64,000 nt of DNA, from the IMG/VR virus record IMGVR_UViG_3300032018_000004, positions 1 through 64,000 of that record; one strand, given 5' to 3'. Both the position numbers and the translations under genes were made by a program. A model generated the notes under the pieces. It searched no databases, was not told where the DNA came from, and saw nothing but the letters and a program-made list of their open reading frames with translations. This DNA comes from a virus. This document shows, piece after piece, positions 42,219-49,826 of this stretch. Every line of letters begins with the position of its first letter. Position 1 is the first letter of the stretch.

Positions 42219-42290
42219 ATGAGAACCGAAACGACAACCAGAACATTGTACTTTTTCAATGAATTTACAGAAGATGGAAAACTCGCATAA
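42219..42290 (+). CDS. 23-residue peptide, possibly a truncated gene
   Basis: MRTETTTRTLYFFNEFTEDG then stop. Longer phage proteins often begin with a similar TETTTRTLY-FxEL stretch, so this looks like a fragment that lost its C-terminal part. A GGGGGCA stretch lies before the ATG. Low confidence as a functional gene. Confidence 0.4.
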   Translation: MRTETTTRTLYFFNEFTEDGKLA

Positions 42291-42312
42291 CTAACAAATA
42301 AAGGGGAAGAAA

Positions 42313-42546
42313 ATGAAAAAAGAGTATTCATTATCTACACAAATAGGATGGAAGGAAACAACTTTCGAGAAGGCAGAAGATGCATATTATACAAATAACA
42401 CACACTTCCCGGCGCAGATAAACAATGACCTGCTGCAATCTCTAATCGAGCTAATTGACAAGATAAAGTATTTCCCTGGGGAGTTGTCCAAGGATCATTA
42501 TGCGGTGAAACGTGCCGAAAAATTAATTGATAGCATTGGAGGGTGA
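42313..42546 (+). CDS. Small protein, unknown
   Basis: 77 residues, MKKEYSLSTQIGWKETTFEK at the head; helical second half with YAVKRAEKLIDSI. GGGGAAG before the ATG. Related in its final helix to the 80-residue gene at 41964. Confidence 0.6.
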   Translation: MKKEYSLSTQIGWKETTFEKAEDAYYTNNTHFPAQINNDLLQSLIELIDKIKYFPGELSKDHYAVKRAEKLIDSIGG

Positions 42547-42551
42547 AGAAA

Positions 42552-42752
42552 ATGAGACAAGACATTTGTAATATATGCGGGAAAGATAAATACAATCCAT
42601 ATCGCTCATATGACGAGAAAGGGAACATTGTACAAGGTTGCGTATCTTCCTTCCACGACAATTCGCTTGTTCCTTGTAGCAATAATTCATATTGGCATAA
42701 CAGGAAAGAGGCAAAGGCGATTAGAAAAAACCTAAAGAAATATGGTTGCTAA
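42552..42752 (+). CDS. Small zinc-finger-like protein
   Basis: 66 residues from ATG 42552, GGAGGGTG upstream. ICNICGKDK, QGCVSSFHDN and PCSNNSYWHN give a C-C-C-H-C-H set consistent with zinc binding. It is the last gene before a terminator. Confidence 0.6.
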   Translation: MRQDICNICGKDKYNPYRSYDEKGNIVQGCVSSFHDNSLVPCSNNSYWHNRKEAKAIRKNLKKYGC

Positions 42753-42765
42753 ACAAAACAATCAT

Positions 42766-42803
42766 GGCCCCTCAGCTTGACGGATGAGGGGCTTCCTTTT
42801 ATT
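42766..42803 (+). terminator. Intrinsic terminator
   Basis: CCCCTCA (42768-42774) pairs with TGAGGGG (42785-42791) and is followed by CTTCCTTTTATTT. A 7-bp GC stem and T-rich tract right after the small-gene cluster. Confidence 0.85.
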
Positions 42804-42870
42804 TCCTATAGGTAGATATGGCAATAGACAAAGACTGCTGATACAAGCCTTCCTGTACGTTTTATAAGGG

Positions 42871-42943
42871 TATAGTTTCCAGCTATCCGGTGCAAGGCCG
42901 GTGAAGTGGTGCATTAAAATTGCTGCACTGGAAACTAAAGTAT
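42871..42943 (+). ncRNA. Candidate three-way-junction RNA
   Basis: TAGTTTCCAG (42873-42882) pairs perfectly with CTGGAAACTA (42928-42937), enclosing two hairpins: CCGG/CCGG with loop TGCAAGG (42887-42901) and an imperfect GTGGTGCA/TGCTGCAC (42906-42928). No gene lies here. The GGTGCAAG loop resembles short conserved loops of some riboswitches and ribozymes, but the rest of their cores is missing. Unidentified. Confidence 0.5.
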
Positions 42944-43005
42944 ACAATTCTATTGTTTTACCCTCAAGCAACATCCCTAATTGATCTATTCCATTTCGTA
43001 TAACT

Positions 43006-43073
43006 AATTCCAAAAGACATAACTACATTCGTGTGAATTGTTTTTGGAATTACATAACTGATTGTGTGTGAAT
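43006..43073 (+). repeat. 10-bp inverted repeat and duplicated ACATAACT...TGTGAAT motif
   Basis: AATTCCAAAA (43006-43015) pairs with TTTTGGAATT (43042-43051). The loop holds ACATAACTACATTCGTGTGAAT (43017-43038), and a near copy follows at 43052-43073. Related strings occur after genes at 45834, 48964 and 49597. Role unknown. Confidence 0.6.
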
Positions 43074-43405
43074 TTTTCCGGGGTGCAGCAATTTTGCTTC
43101 AGTGCATCAAAAAGTATGCAACATAACGGGAAGTGTGTGGCCTGCCCTATACACTAAATCATTACACTATATTACACTATATTACAGGATTTCTTCGCCT
43201 GAATTTAGGGAAGCATATACACTAAATTACAGGATCATTACAGGTAAAAGATTCTTACTGACAACCTGAATTAATGAACTCTATAACGCCATTCTTTTCC
43301 CTCTTAATAGAACATTACACACTATCTCTCTATGGTTCAATCATACCTATTCCCCTTCCTAGTTATCCTATTGTGATATTCTTCTATTTTGTATTACATT
43401 ATCTC
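43074..43405. other. Intergenic stretch without genes
   Basis: No supported gene. It holds short direct repeats of the type TTACACTATA (about 43162-43184) and TACACTAAAT (43151, 43216), each followed by TTACAGGAT. These resemble decayed duplicates. Nothing else is recognised. Confidence 0.5.
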
Positions 43406-43434
43406 TTGCATTTTGTTTTAATTAAATATACAAT
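43406..43434 (+). promoter_or_regulatory. Possible sigma-70 promoter
   Basis: TTGCAT (43406-43411), 17-base spacer, TACAAT (43429-43434). It lies about 300 bases before the next gene and may be one of two promoters for it. Confidence 0.45.
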
Positions 43435-43653
43435 ATATCTATGTTGCGTTTAGTGGAATGATTTAGTTTTATTGTTGTCTTAAATGCAATGGTATAGGTT
43501 TACCTTACTTTTTAAAATTAGTGGGGAATTGGGGAATTAAGTGGTAATTTGTGCCAGAATAGTTGAAAGAATAGAAATTAGTTTTTGTAAGTTATTGATT
43601 TTATTGAAAATGAATTTAGTTTTAGAATATTCAATTTAGTTTTAGGAAATGTA

Positions 43654-43682
43654 TTGCAAAATGAATTTAGATTTTGTATATT
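43654..43682 (+). promoter_or_regulatory. Early-type promoter with TTTTG before the -10
   Basis: TTGCAA (43654-43659), 17-base spacer ending in ATTTTG, TATATT (43677-43682). The same ATTTTG plus TATAYT layout recurs at 44259-44287 and 48490-48518. Confidence 0.6.
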
Positions 43683-43738
43683 GAAATTGTAAATAGGATT
43701 TAGTTATTTAAAATAGATTTGGAGGATTGAAATGAAAA

Positions 43739-44254
43739 ATGAAATTAGAAATGGGTAACAAATACTTGGTAGTAAACGTAGCTCCTTACAATCCTTATAC
43801 TGGGCATTCTAAAGTCGAGCCTAAGTTCCTTGAACTGACCGTCTTCGAGGAACGTACAGATGCCAACGGCGAGTTCACTGGCGAAGTCGGTACTGGCTAT
43901 CTAGCCCGTGGAAGTGATGGAAAGATATATGGTTTAAACTACCCAACCGTCAATGAAGGATACGGGGATACATCTTGGCGCAGATATTGTACCGACAAAG
44001 ATTTCCTTGCATTGACTGAGGGACAGAAGGAACAATTCATCATTGACTTATACTGGCGTGACGTAACATACTACCAGTGTCCAGCAGAACCAGATTTTGT
44101 GAAAGGCCATGACTACTTGGCTTTTTGTAATGTTCACCAAATACTCCACTACAAACGTGATTCTTGCTTCTACTGCCAAATTAAACCAGAAATGCGGAGA
44201 AAAGTTGAAATGAATATGAACGAACATAAGTGGGTAGGATGGTATGCGGAATAA
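43739..44254 (+). CDS. Unknown protein with C-terminal zinc knuckle
   Basis: 171 residues from ATG 43739; another ATG in frame is at 43751 and an out-of-frame ATG at 43732 is closer to GGAGG. The first 110 residues are beta-rich (MGNKYLVVNVAPYNPYTGHS); the end has YLAFCNVHQILHYKRDSCFYCQIKP, a C.H...C..C zinc-type site. Unknown function. Confidence 0.65.
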   Translation: MKLEMGNKYLVVNVAPYNPYTGHSKVEPKFLELTVFEERTDANGEFTGEVGTGYLARGSDGKIYGLNYPTVNEGYGDTSWRRYCTDKDFLALTEGQKEQFIIDLYWRDVTYYQCPAEPDFVKGHDYLAFCNVHQILHYKRDSCFYCQIKPEMRRKVEMNMNEHKWVGWYAE

Positions 44255-44258
44255 ATCC

Positions 44259-44287
44259 TTGATTTTCTCAGCCTCATTTTGTATACT
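44259..44287 (+). promoter_or_regulatory. Early-type promoter with TTTTG before the -10
   Basis: TTGATT (44259-44264), 17-base spacer ending ATTTTG, TATACT (44282-44287). It lies just before the 154-residue gene. Confidence 0.6.
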
Positions 44288-44342
44288 TAAATCATGGAAA
44301 AGGAATTTAGATTTTGTTAAATTAAATAGGAGGGATTTAGAC

Positions 44343-44807
44343 ATGTTTTCTATCATTAGCGAAACAAAAATTGAAAAGGGTATTTTCTTCAGATCACCGA
44401 TCCAGAAAGTTCAAGTGGAAACGTATTTAGGGGAAGCTTATTCCTGGGTAGATAATGCAAAGCGTCTTGTTATCCCATACCTACTCAATATGGACAAATA
44501 CAGTCATTTTAAAGAGATTATTGAAGATGACGACCTTGCTGGTCTTGTCGTTAGGGTTTTTGCCTCCCCAATATATTTCAAGCGTTATGTTCGGACAGCA
44601 ATTCACAAGTTCAAAAATCATCCCGATGGTTTGCTTGAGATTCGAGTTTTTGGAGAAGAACCCTTTAAGAATAATTGCTCTGGTGCATGTATCTGTGAAA
44701 AGGCCATTTTTGTTTTCGACAACGAGAAGAAAGAAACAGTCAAGACTTATGGCTCATTTCACTATTACTACAAACATGTTGTAGAAGCTGAATTCGGAAT
44801 TAAATAA
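44343..44807 (+). CDS. Unknown protein
   Basis: 154 residues from ATG 44343, chosen for GGAGGG at proper distance; an in-frame start 99 bases earlier would cover the promoter. MFSIISETKIEKGIFFRSP at the head, with later NNCSGACICEKAIFVFDNE. Alpha-beta composition, cysteines in one cluster. No family recognised. Confidence 0.6.
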   Translation: MFSIISETKIEKGIFFRSPIQKVQVETYLGEAYSWVDNAKRLVIPYLLNMDKYSHFKEIIEDDDLAGLVVRVFASPIYFKRYVRTAIHKFKNHPDGLLEIRVFGEEPFKNNCSGACICEKAIFVFDNEKKETVKTYGSFHYYYKHVVEAEFGIK

Positions 44808-44821
44808 TAGAGGATTCAACC

Positions 44822-45124
44822 ATGAAAAAATCTAAATTCAATTGCATAAACATGAATAAGGAATTGTTTGAAGTCTCTGGCTATGTCTCTGAGCATTTCG
44901 GGATTCATAAAGTTAGCATCAGAGGTGGAACATTGTGGGATGTAACACATCTTAAAACAGGTGGGGCAATTGTTCCATTTGAATTAAAGAAGAAAGCCAG
45001 GGAGTTTGTTGGCAGGCTGGAAAATGAAACACCTACAATCCCCTGGCAGGATATGACTCTTGAGAATTGTTACATGAACACAGAAATTATTCGCCAGAAC
45101 AGAGATATTGTCTTGGGTTATTGA
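44822..45124 (+). CDS. Unknown small protein
   Basis: 100 residues (MKKSKFNCINMNKELFEVSG). Central HKVSIRGGTLWDVTHLKTGG suggests a beta-hairpin domain. AGAGGATT precedes the ATG. Function unknown. Confidence 0.6.
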   Translation: MKKSKFNCINMNKELFEVSGYVSEHFGIHKVSIRGGTLWDVTHLKTGGAIVPFELKKKAREFVGRLENETPTIPWQDMTLENCYMNTEIIRQNRDIVLGY

Positions 45125-45158
45125 AAACAAACATAACAATCAAATAGGAGATAAAAGA

Positions 45159-45839
45159 ATGAAACTCTACAAATTGACAAAACAAGATGGCACTACTCAT
45201 GATGGATATAAATATGGAATTATTGGTAAAATTCATAAAAAAGAAGAAAAACATAACCCCCGACTTTGTTCTTCTGACGTCTTTCACGCCTACAAGAATA
45301 TTAATTTAGCTTTTCTATTAAATTCCAACCATGCCAATATTAATAACCCTGTTTTGTGGGAGATTGAAGGAGATATTTGTTGCGAAGATTTTGGGAAGGT
45401 TGGTTCTTTCCAACAAAAAGTTATTGGTAAAATAAATTATCCCAAATGGGTGAATTCCGATAGAGATAATAAAGTCAGAGTTTTATTTGCTATTCTCTGC
45501 GCTGAATCAGTTTATCCTTTATGGGAAAAATATAATGGAAAAGATAAGCGGGTTTTGGAGGCTATTTTAGCAGCACGGGAATATCTAAAAAACCCAAGCA
45601 GCGCTGCTGCTGCTGCTGCTGCTGCTGCTTATGCTGCTGCTGCTGCTGCTGCTTATGCTTATGCTGCTGCTGCTGCTTATGCTGCTGCTTATGCTGCTGC
45701 TGCTGCTTATGCTTATGCTGCTTATGCTGATGCTGCTGCTGCTGCTGCTGCTGCTGATGCTGCTTATGCTTATGCAGCTTATGAGATCGACTTCTGTGAA
45801 TTGGCAGATAGATCGGTTATTGAAAATGGATTTACATAA
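45159..45839 (+). CDS. DUF7666-like phage protein with Ala/Tyr-rich low-complexity region
   Basis: 226 residues from ATG 45159 with GGAGAT upstream. The first 130 residues follow a pattern known from phage accessory proteins: MKLYKLTKQDGTTHDG, SSDVFHAYKNINLAFLLN, VLWEIEGD, RVLFAILCAESVYPLWEKY. The region from about residue 147 to 206 is almost only Ala with Tyr and a few Asp, coded by GCT runs. The family commonly carries Ala-rich tails, but the Tyr-spaced pattern here is extreme. Function unknown. Confidence 0.7.
   Translation: MKLYKLTKQDGTTHDGYKYGIIGKIHKKEEKHNPRLCSSDVFHAYKNINLAFLLNSNHANINNPVLWEIEGDICCEDFGKVGSFQQKVIGKINYPKWVNSDRDNKVRVLFAILCAESVYPLWEKYNGKDKRVLEAILAAREYLKNPSSAAAAAAAAAYAAAAAAAYAYAAAAAYAAAYAAAAAYAYAAYADAAAAAAAADAAYAYAAYEIDFCELADRSVIENGFT
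45598..45775 (+). repeat. GCT/GCTTAT microsatellite within the Ala-rich gene
   Basis: Runs of GCT interrupted by TAT, encoding AAAAYAAAAY-type sequence. In-frame slippage would change the length of the low-complexity segment without destroying the gene. Confidence 0.95.
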
Positions 45840-45875
45840 CTATATCATGTGAATTTTTTAGAAAAGGAGACCAAA

Positions 45876-46367
45876 ATGGGCGTTTCAGCAAAGATAATCA
45901 CAAATGCAAAATATAATGCGGAAGATGTAGAAACCATTCTTGAGAATATGGATGGAGTGGCTAATCTAAAAATGCGATCAACGCATGCTTGCTCATACAC
46001 AATCCTAGATTTTGAATTTAAGCAATATGAAGATAGCGAAGTTGAACAACGCCAGATGAACATTTTCACAAACTCAAATGAATACGGGTTGCCACACACA
46101 ATGATTGATCTTGGAGCATGGGGAAGTGCCGAATTCATCCTTGAAAAGATTTGGAAGGTTCTTGGTGGGTTTTATTGCAAGAATGATTGTAAAGACGTTT
46201 GGGAGAATTGTGCTGGCTCTTTATCAGAGACAAATGGATTTCCGTACTTCATCAAAAAAGCATTATTGAGTGGAACAATGAAGAATGAAAATGATGGGAA
46301 GGGCTTGATCCAGTTTATTTCTGACTGGAAAGAAAGAATTGGGCATGGAACTAATGTTGTATTTTGA
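45876..46367 (+). CDS. Unknown protein
   Basis: 163 residues from ATG 45876, preceded by AAAAGGAG. MGVSAKIITNAKYNAEDVE leads into an alpha-beta protein with a CKNDCKDVWENCAG cluster near residue 115. No recognised family; context is a series of accessory genes. Confidence 0.6.
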   Translation: MGVSAKIITNAKYNAEDVETILENMDGVANLKMRSTHACSYTILDFEFKQYEDSEVEQRQMNIFTNSNEYGLPHTMIDLGAWGSAEFILEKIWKVLGGFYCKNDCKDVWENCAGSLSETNGFPYFIKKALLSGTMKNENDGKGLIQFISDWKERIGHGTNVVF

Positions 46368-46369
46368 TC

Positions 46370-46398
46370 TTGACATTTAAATATACAAAATGTAAAAT
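46370..46398 (+). promoter_or_regulatory. Sigma-70-type promoter
   Basis: TTGACA (46370-46375), 17-base spacer, TAAAAT (46393-46398). It lies 40 bases before the 103-residue gene. Confidence 0.75.
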
Positions 46399-46437
46399 GG
46401 ATTTCTAAATACTGGACTGAGAATTAAGGAGGTTAAT

Positions 46438-46749
46438 ATGAATTATATCATTTCTATTCAAGGGAAGATAATGGTGAATGATCCTTTCGTTATTTATCAA
46501 TGCGAAAATATCGTCTTAGTTTCTCTTGATTTAAAAAGCAAATATGCCGAATTGGATTATATCGGTGCGGACAATAACATCCCATTTGTTATTTTGAAAT
46601 CTACAGAATCAACAATTAACGAGAACCAAGAAGTAAGTCTTGGTAATTATACGGAAATTCAATTTCCAGATTTGGATGGTTGGGACATATGGGCGACTTC
46701 TATTGGGGGATATACACTTAATATTTGTTTTGTAAAAGAAAAGGAATAA
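46438..46749 (+). CDS. Unknown small protein
   Basis: 103 residues, acidic, with AAGGAGG before the ATG. MNYIISIQGKIMVNDPFVIY at the head; beta-rich. First gene behind the promoter at 46370. Function unknown. Confidence 0.6.
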   Translation: MNYIISIQGKIMVNDPFVIYQCENIVLVSLDLKSKYAELDYIGADNNIPFVILKSTESTINENQEVSLGNYTEIQFPDLDGWDIWATSIGGYTLNICFVKEKE

Positions 46750-46753
46750 CCAA

Positions 46754-46993
46754 ATGCAAACCACAATTAAAGAAATGGCAAACACATTTTCAATCAATGG
46801 GATAATCCCCAACAAGGCAGAGCTAGGAATCCTCCTGAAATTCGCACAAGCCTCTGGAGAGGCGAAGGTTGCAGGACACGAACCTAATTTTGGAAGAAAG
46901 GGAAGGCCGGGAATTGTGTGGGAGATTTCAAACAATCTGAATTTCAAGATCGTTAAACGTGGGAAGTTGATGCCTAAGAAGAAGGAGAAGTGA
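46754..46993 (+). CDS. Small basic protein, unknown
   Basis: 79 residues (MQTTIKEMANTFSINGIIP). The C-terminal half is Lys/Arg-rich with GRKGRPGIVWEIS. The fold could be a small winged helix, since an N-terminal helix pair is followed by a basic strand region. Not recognised. Confidence 0.55.
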   Translation: MQTTIKEMANTFSINGIIPNKAELGILLKFAQASGEAKVAGHEPNFGRKGRPGIVWEISNNLNFKIVKRGKLMPKKKEK

Positions 46994-46995
46994 AG

Positions 46996-47613
46996 ATGCA
47001 TTGTCATTGTGAAGTTATTATGCCCCCGACAAACGACATTCAAAAAACCATAACTGAAATTCTCGAACCGTTTAATGAGAAAAACGAGGAGAATTCATCC
47101 GGGCATCCATTCTTCAATTGGTTTGTTATCGGAGGAAAATGGGCCGGGACAAAAGAGACATGTAGATATGATACCGACAAAATCGACTTGTTTTGTAAAC
47201 GATTGGAGGAAGCGAAGGTAACTGTTTCTGGAATTCAATTTGGAAAGCAAGAATTATCTTCCAAAAGTCAGATACCTATTGTTGACAAGATGTGGAACGA
47301 TCTTTTCCCCACGGAGAATGGGGAAATAACGCCCTGCCCTATTTGTATGTTTGATGAAATCCCGGATAGTCTTTCATGTTCGCGGGTAATTATTGCTGCT
47401 CCTTCTCATAACGGAGAATCTATTGAGGCAAAATTTATGATTTGTGAAGATCAGTGGAATGGAGTAAACCACATGCCTATCGAGTGGGATGGGAAAGTAA
47501 AACAAGCAATTAAGATGTTCACTGATAAATTCAAAACATACAGTCCTGAATATGTGAAGACAATAATGCCACAATCGAACTGGATATGTGTCACGATTGA
47601 CTATCATTCATAA
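46996..47613 (+). CDS. Unknown protein with cysteine motif
   Basis: 205 residues from ATG 46996 behind AAGGAG. MHCHCEVIMPPTNDIQKTI at the head; central HPFFNWFVIGGKWAGT and GEITPCPICMFDEIP. The WFVIGGKWAG stretch is found in several uncharacterised phage proteins. No catalytic assignment. Confidence 0.62.
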   Translation: MHCHCEVIMPPTNDIQKTITEILEPFNEKNEENSSGHPFFNWFVIGGKWAGTKETCRYDTDKIDLFCKRLEEAKVTVSGIQFGKQELSSKSQIPIVDKMWNDLFPTENGEITPCPICMFDEIPDSLSCSRVIIAAPSHNGESIEAKFMICEDQWNGVNHMPIEWDGKVKQAIKMFTDKFKTYSPEYVKTIMPQSNWICVTIDYHS

Positions 47614-47628
47614 ATAGGAGAAGTGATA

Positions 47629-47845
47629 ATGGATAATGAAATTCTAATCTTAAAGGAAGATGGAAAGGCCAAGGTCAAAATAACCAATGCGAAATTAAAG
47701 CTGGGATGAGAGGTGGATTTGTAATAACAAGCCAAATTGATAAGGAATATCCCGACTTATTTTGCTCAGAGCCATATGTTGATTAAGTCCCTTTGATATT
47801 GTGAATGGTGGGGTTTATAAAGGAAATGTAGTAGGATGGCTTTAA
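47629..47845 (+). pseudogene. Small gene broken by two frameshifts
   Basis: Three short frames in series (47629-47709, 47706-47786, and an open frame to 47845 ending NGGVYKGNVVGWL) read like one protein of about 72 residues interrupted twice. The start has TAGGAGAAG upstream. Either decayed or affected by sequence errors. Confidence 0.45.
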
Positions 47846-47859
47846 TTACGATTTAACCC

Positions 47860-47888
47860 TTGACAAAACACAAAACATTTCTTAGAAT
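47860..47888 (+). promoter_or_regulatory. Sigma-70-type promoter
   Basis: TTGACA (47860-47865), 17-base spacer, TAGAAT (47883-47888). It precedes the 119-residue gene by about 80 bases. Confidence 0.75.
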
Positions 47889-47966
47889 ATAATTAAAGGG
47901 CAATATAGCCCCATGTAGTGCCAGCAGTTTAAAAACGTCAAACTCAATCTATAAGGAGGAAAAGTC

Positions 47967-48326
47967 ATGACGAATCTGGCAGTAGTCGAAAGAACCATTG
48001 AGCAGGTAAATGAAGCAAAGATCAACAACAAATTCCGGCTCACTCCTGGGAGATTGAATGAGGTTTTTGAATTTCTGAAAATCCCGTACAAGACTTCCAG
48101 CCGTAAGATCGGGAAAGGAAGTAGGGTGTACGAATTGGAGAACAAGAAGGGCACAACCATTGCTTTCAATTCCATGAAGGATTTGCTCTATTCTACTCCA
48201 ATTGCAAAAGCCATTCAGAAGAGGGCGAAGGCTCAGATGACCATTGTGGAGAACTTCTTCGCTGATCTGAATGGGGAGAAGAAGCACAGGAAGGTTAGAA
48301 AGCCTTCTCTGGTGAAAGCTGCATAG
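47967..48326 (+). CDS. Basic DNA-binding-like protein, unknown
   Basis: 119 residues, MTNLAVVERTIEQVNEAKI at the head, strongly basic end (KHRKVRKPSLVKAA). TAAGGAGG before the ATG. The LTPGRLNEVFEFLKIPYKTSSRK part could be a helix-turn-helix. Flanked by its own promoter and a possible terminator, so it is a monocistronic unit; a regulatory role is plausible. Confidence 0.6.
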   Translation: MTNLAVVERTIEQVNEAKINNKFRLTPGRLNEVFEFLKIPYKTSSRKIGKGSRVYELENKKGTTIAFNSMKDLLYSTPIAKAIQKRAKAQMTIVENFFADLNGEKKHRKVRKPSLVKAA

Positions 48327-48430
48327 GTTTAGAGTTTGTCTGGTGGGAGCGCCCAAGCTGGCGGCGGTGATGTCTAGTCAACATTGCGATGAAGTGTGAC
48401 AGCTTCTACTCCAACCTGACAATTTGTTTA

Positions 48431-48470
48431 ATGCCGTTCTTGGAGAAATCTTTGGGCGGCATTTTTATTT
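48431..48470 (+). terminator. Probable intrinsic terminator
   Basis: ATGCCG (48431-48436) pairs with CGGCAT (48457-48462), followed by TTTTATTTTC. The loop is long (20 nt), so strength is uncertain. Confidence 0.5.
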
Positions 48471-48489
48471 TCAAAATTAGATTTTGTTG

Positions 48490-48518
48490 TTGATTTGAGG
48501 ATTAACATTTTGTATATT
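48490..48518 (+). promoter_or_regulatory. Early-type promoter with TTTTG before the -10
   Basis: TTGATT (48490-48495), 17-base spacer ending ATTTTG, TATATT (48513-48518). It precedes the 134-residue coiled-coil gene by about 40 bases. Confidence 0.6.
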
Positions 48519-48559
48519 GAATTATAGATTTTAGATTATTTGACGATAAGGAGAAGGAA

Positions 48560-48964
48560 ATGAAAAAGAAAATTGATCCAAACATTTACCCAATAATCGA
48601 ACAAGCAATCGACAAAGCGGCAGAAATTAGTTCCAAAATCAAACAACTCGAAAAAGAAATCGAGCCATTGAAGAAAGAGATTGAAAAATTCGTGAGGGAT
48701 AACTACACAGATAGGGAAATTCTGGTTGGTGTAACTCTTTCAGGTCAAAACGGAATTGATAAGATTGCAGGATCAGAAAAACGAGCAGACGCAAAACCTG
48801 ACGCTGTTTTTGAGTACCTGGATAAGAAAGGATTGGGAGATCGGTTCCTCGATTTGGTGAAGGTCCAAGTAAAATGTCTTGATGATCTCGTTGGTGCTGA
48901 GAAGTCTCATGAGTTCCGGCCAGTTATTGGGATTCAGATGCGCCAATCATTGAGTTTGAAATAA
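48560..48964 (+). CDS. Coiled-coil protein, possible nuclease-inhibitor-like
   Basis: 134 residues. Residues 10-50 form a long heptad-rich helix (AAEISSKIKQLEKEIEPL) followed by a compact alpha-beta domain. The long N-terminal helix resembles Gam-like or host-nuclease-inhibitor proteins, but similarity is not specific. GGAGAAGG precedes the ATG. Confidence 0.55.
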   Translation: MKKKIDPNIYPIIEQAIDKAAEISSKIKQLEKEIEPLKKEIEKFVRDNYTDREILVGVTLSGQNGIDKIAGSEKRADAKPDAVFEYLDKKGLGDRFLDLVKVQVKCLDDLVGAEKSHEFRPVIGIQMRQSLSLK

Positions 48965-48989
48965 CATAACTATTAAAAGGAGAAATAAA

Positions 48990-49592
48990 ATGAGAACTTT
49001 GGTTTTGACAGAAAAGGATTTTAAGAAAAGAGAAGATGGCTATAAAGAGTATAATGGGAATGAAGATTTTTCTAAATTTGAGGGGAATCTTGAGATTGAA
49101 ACTAGTGGATGTTTCTTCTTTAAGGAGATATTCGTATCAGGCCATTTATGGATTAAAGCCGGTGGTTCCATTAAAGCCGGTGGTTCCATTAAAGCCGGTG
49201 GTTCCATTGAAGCCGGTGGTTCCATTGAAGCCGGTGGTTCCATTGAAGCCGGTGATTCCATTAAAGCCGGTGATTCCATTAAAGCCGGTGATTCCATTAA
49301 AGCCGGTGATTACATTGAAGCCGCAAGAGGTGGGATTTGTTGTGGGCTGACGATAACCTGTAATGGAATTTTGAAATTTGCATTGAAATTATTCGCCGGG
49401 GTTTCCCCTCATTCTTGGAATTCAAATTGCAAAAATACCGTGACTTGCGGGAAGCTTGAAGGTAATGTTGTTTATGGAACAGTTGTTGAAACAGGGATTA
49501 AGGTAGAAAAAGAAACCATTAATATCGGAGGAAATGTTTATGAAGTCACGGAAGAATTGAAAAATGCTTTGGAAAATTTGAAGAAGATTTGA
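48990..49592 (+). CDS. Hexapeptide-repeat protein (predicted beta-helix)
   Basis: 200 residues. Residues about 55-111 are nine and a half copies of a six-residue unit (I-K/E-A-G-G/D-S), predicting a short parallel beta-helix. Related phage proteins with GDIKAGG-type units exist with no known role. The flanks, SGCFFFKEIFVSGHLWIKA and later ARGGICCGLTITCNG, continue the solenoid pattern less regularly. GGAGAA before the ATG. Confidence 0.7.
   Translation: MRTLVLTEKDFKKREDGYKEYNGNEDFSKFEGNLEIETSGCFFFKEIFVSGHLWIKAGGSIKAGGSIKAGGSIEAGGSIEAGGSIEAGDSIKAGDSIKAGDSIKAGDYIEAARGGICCGLTITCNGILKFALKLFAGVSPHSWNSNCKNTVTCGKLEGNVVYGTVVETGIKVEKETINIGGNVYEVTEELKNALENLKKI
49152..49322 (+). repeat. 18-bp tandem repeat (nine and a half copies)
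   Basis: Unit ATTAAAGCCGGTGGTTCC with mostly silent or AAA/GAA and GGT/GAT changes. Copies fall in sub-blocks, which suggests stepwise duplication. Length change keeps the frame. Confidence 0.95.
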
Positions 49593-49619
49593 AGTAACAT
49601 AACTACAAGGATGTGAATC

Positions 49620-49826
49620 ATGTTCAAACTCATAAACCAAAACGAAAATCATGACTTCTATTATGAACCAGAAGGACCACTCTTCAATATTGTCCCGAAA
49701 GGCGATCCGTGCGGATTCGGTGGATATAAATCATGCGTGACGGTTATGAAGAAGTTTGGGTATGATGCAAATTGGTCAAGAGAAATTGCAGCTAGGGAAA
49801 AATTCATGGGGATTAAGAAGAAATAA
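49620..49826 (+). CDS. Unknown small protein
   Basis: 68 residues, MFKLINQNENHDFYYEPEG at the head, a GFGGYKSCVTVMKKFGYDA middle and a Lys-rich end. The ATG follows AAGGATG. No function recognised. Confidence 0.55.
   Translation: MFKLINQNENHDFYYEPEGPLFNIVPKGDPCGFGGYKSCVTVMKKFGYDANWSREIAAREKFMGIKKK

Noticed and set aside
42871-42943. Cobalamin riboswitch or twister ribozyme
   Set aside because: Only the GGTGCAAG loop fits. The CCCGCCACTG box of the riboswitch and the other conserved twister elements are missing.
45631-45852. Leu/Met-rich frame across the GCT repeats
   Set aside because: It is the shifted reading of a trinucleotide repeat inside a better-supported gene.
49036-49350. Pro/Leu/Val-rich and Met-rich repeat frames on both strands over the 18-bp repeats
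   Set aside because: They are other-phase readings of the hexapeptide-repeat gene, which has the ribosome site and natural ends.
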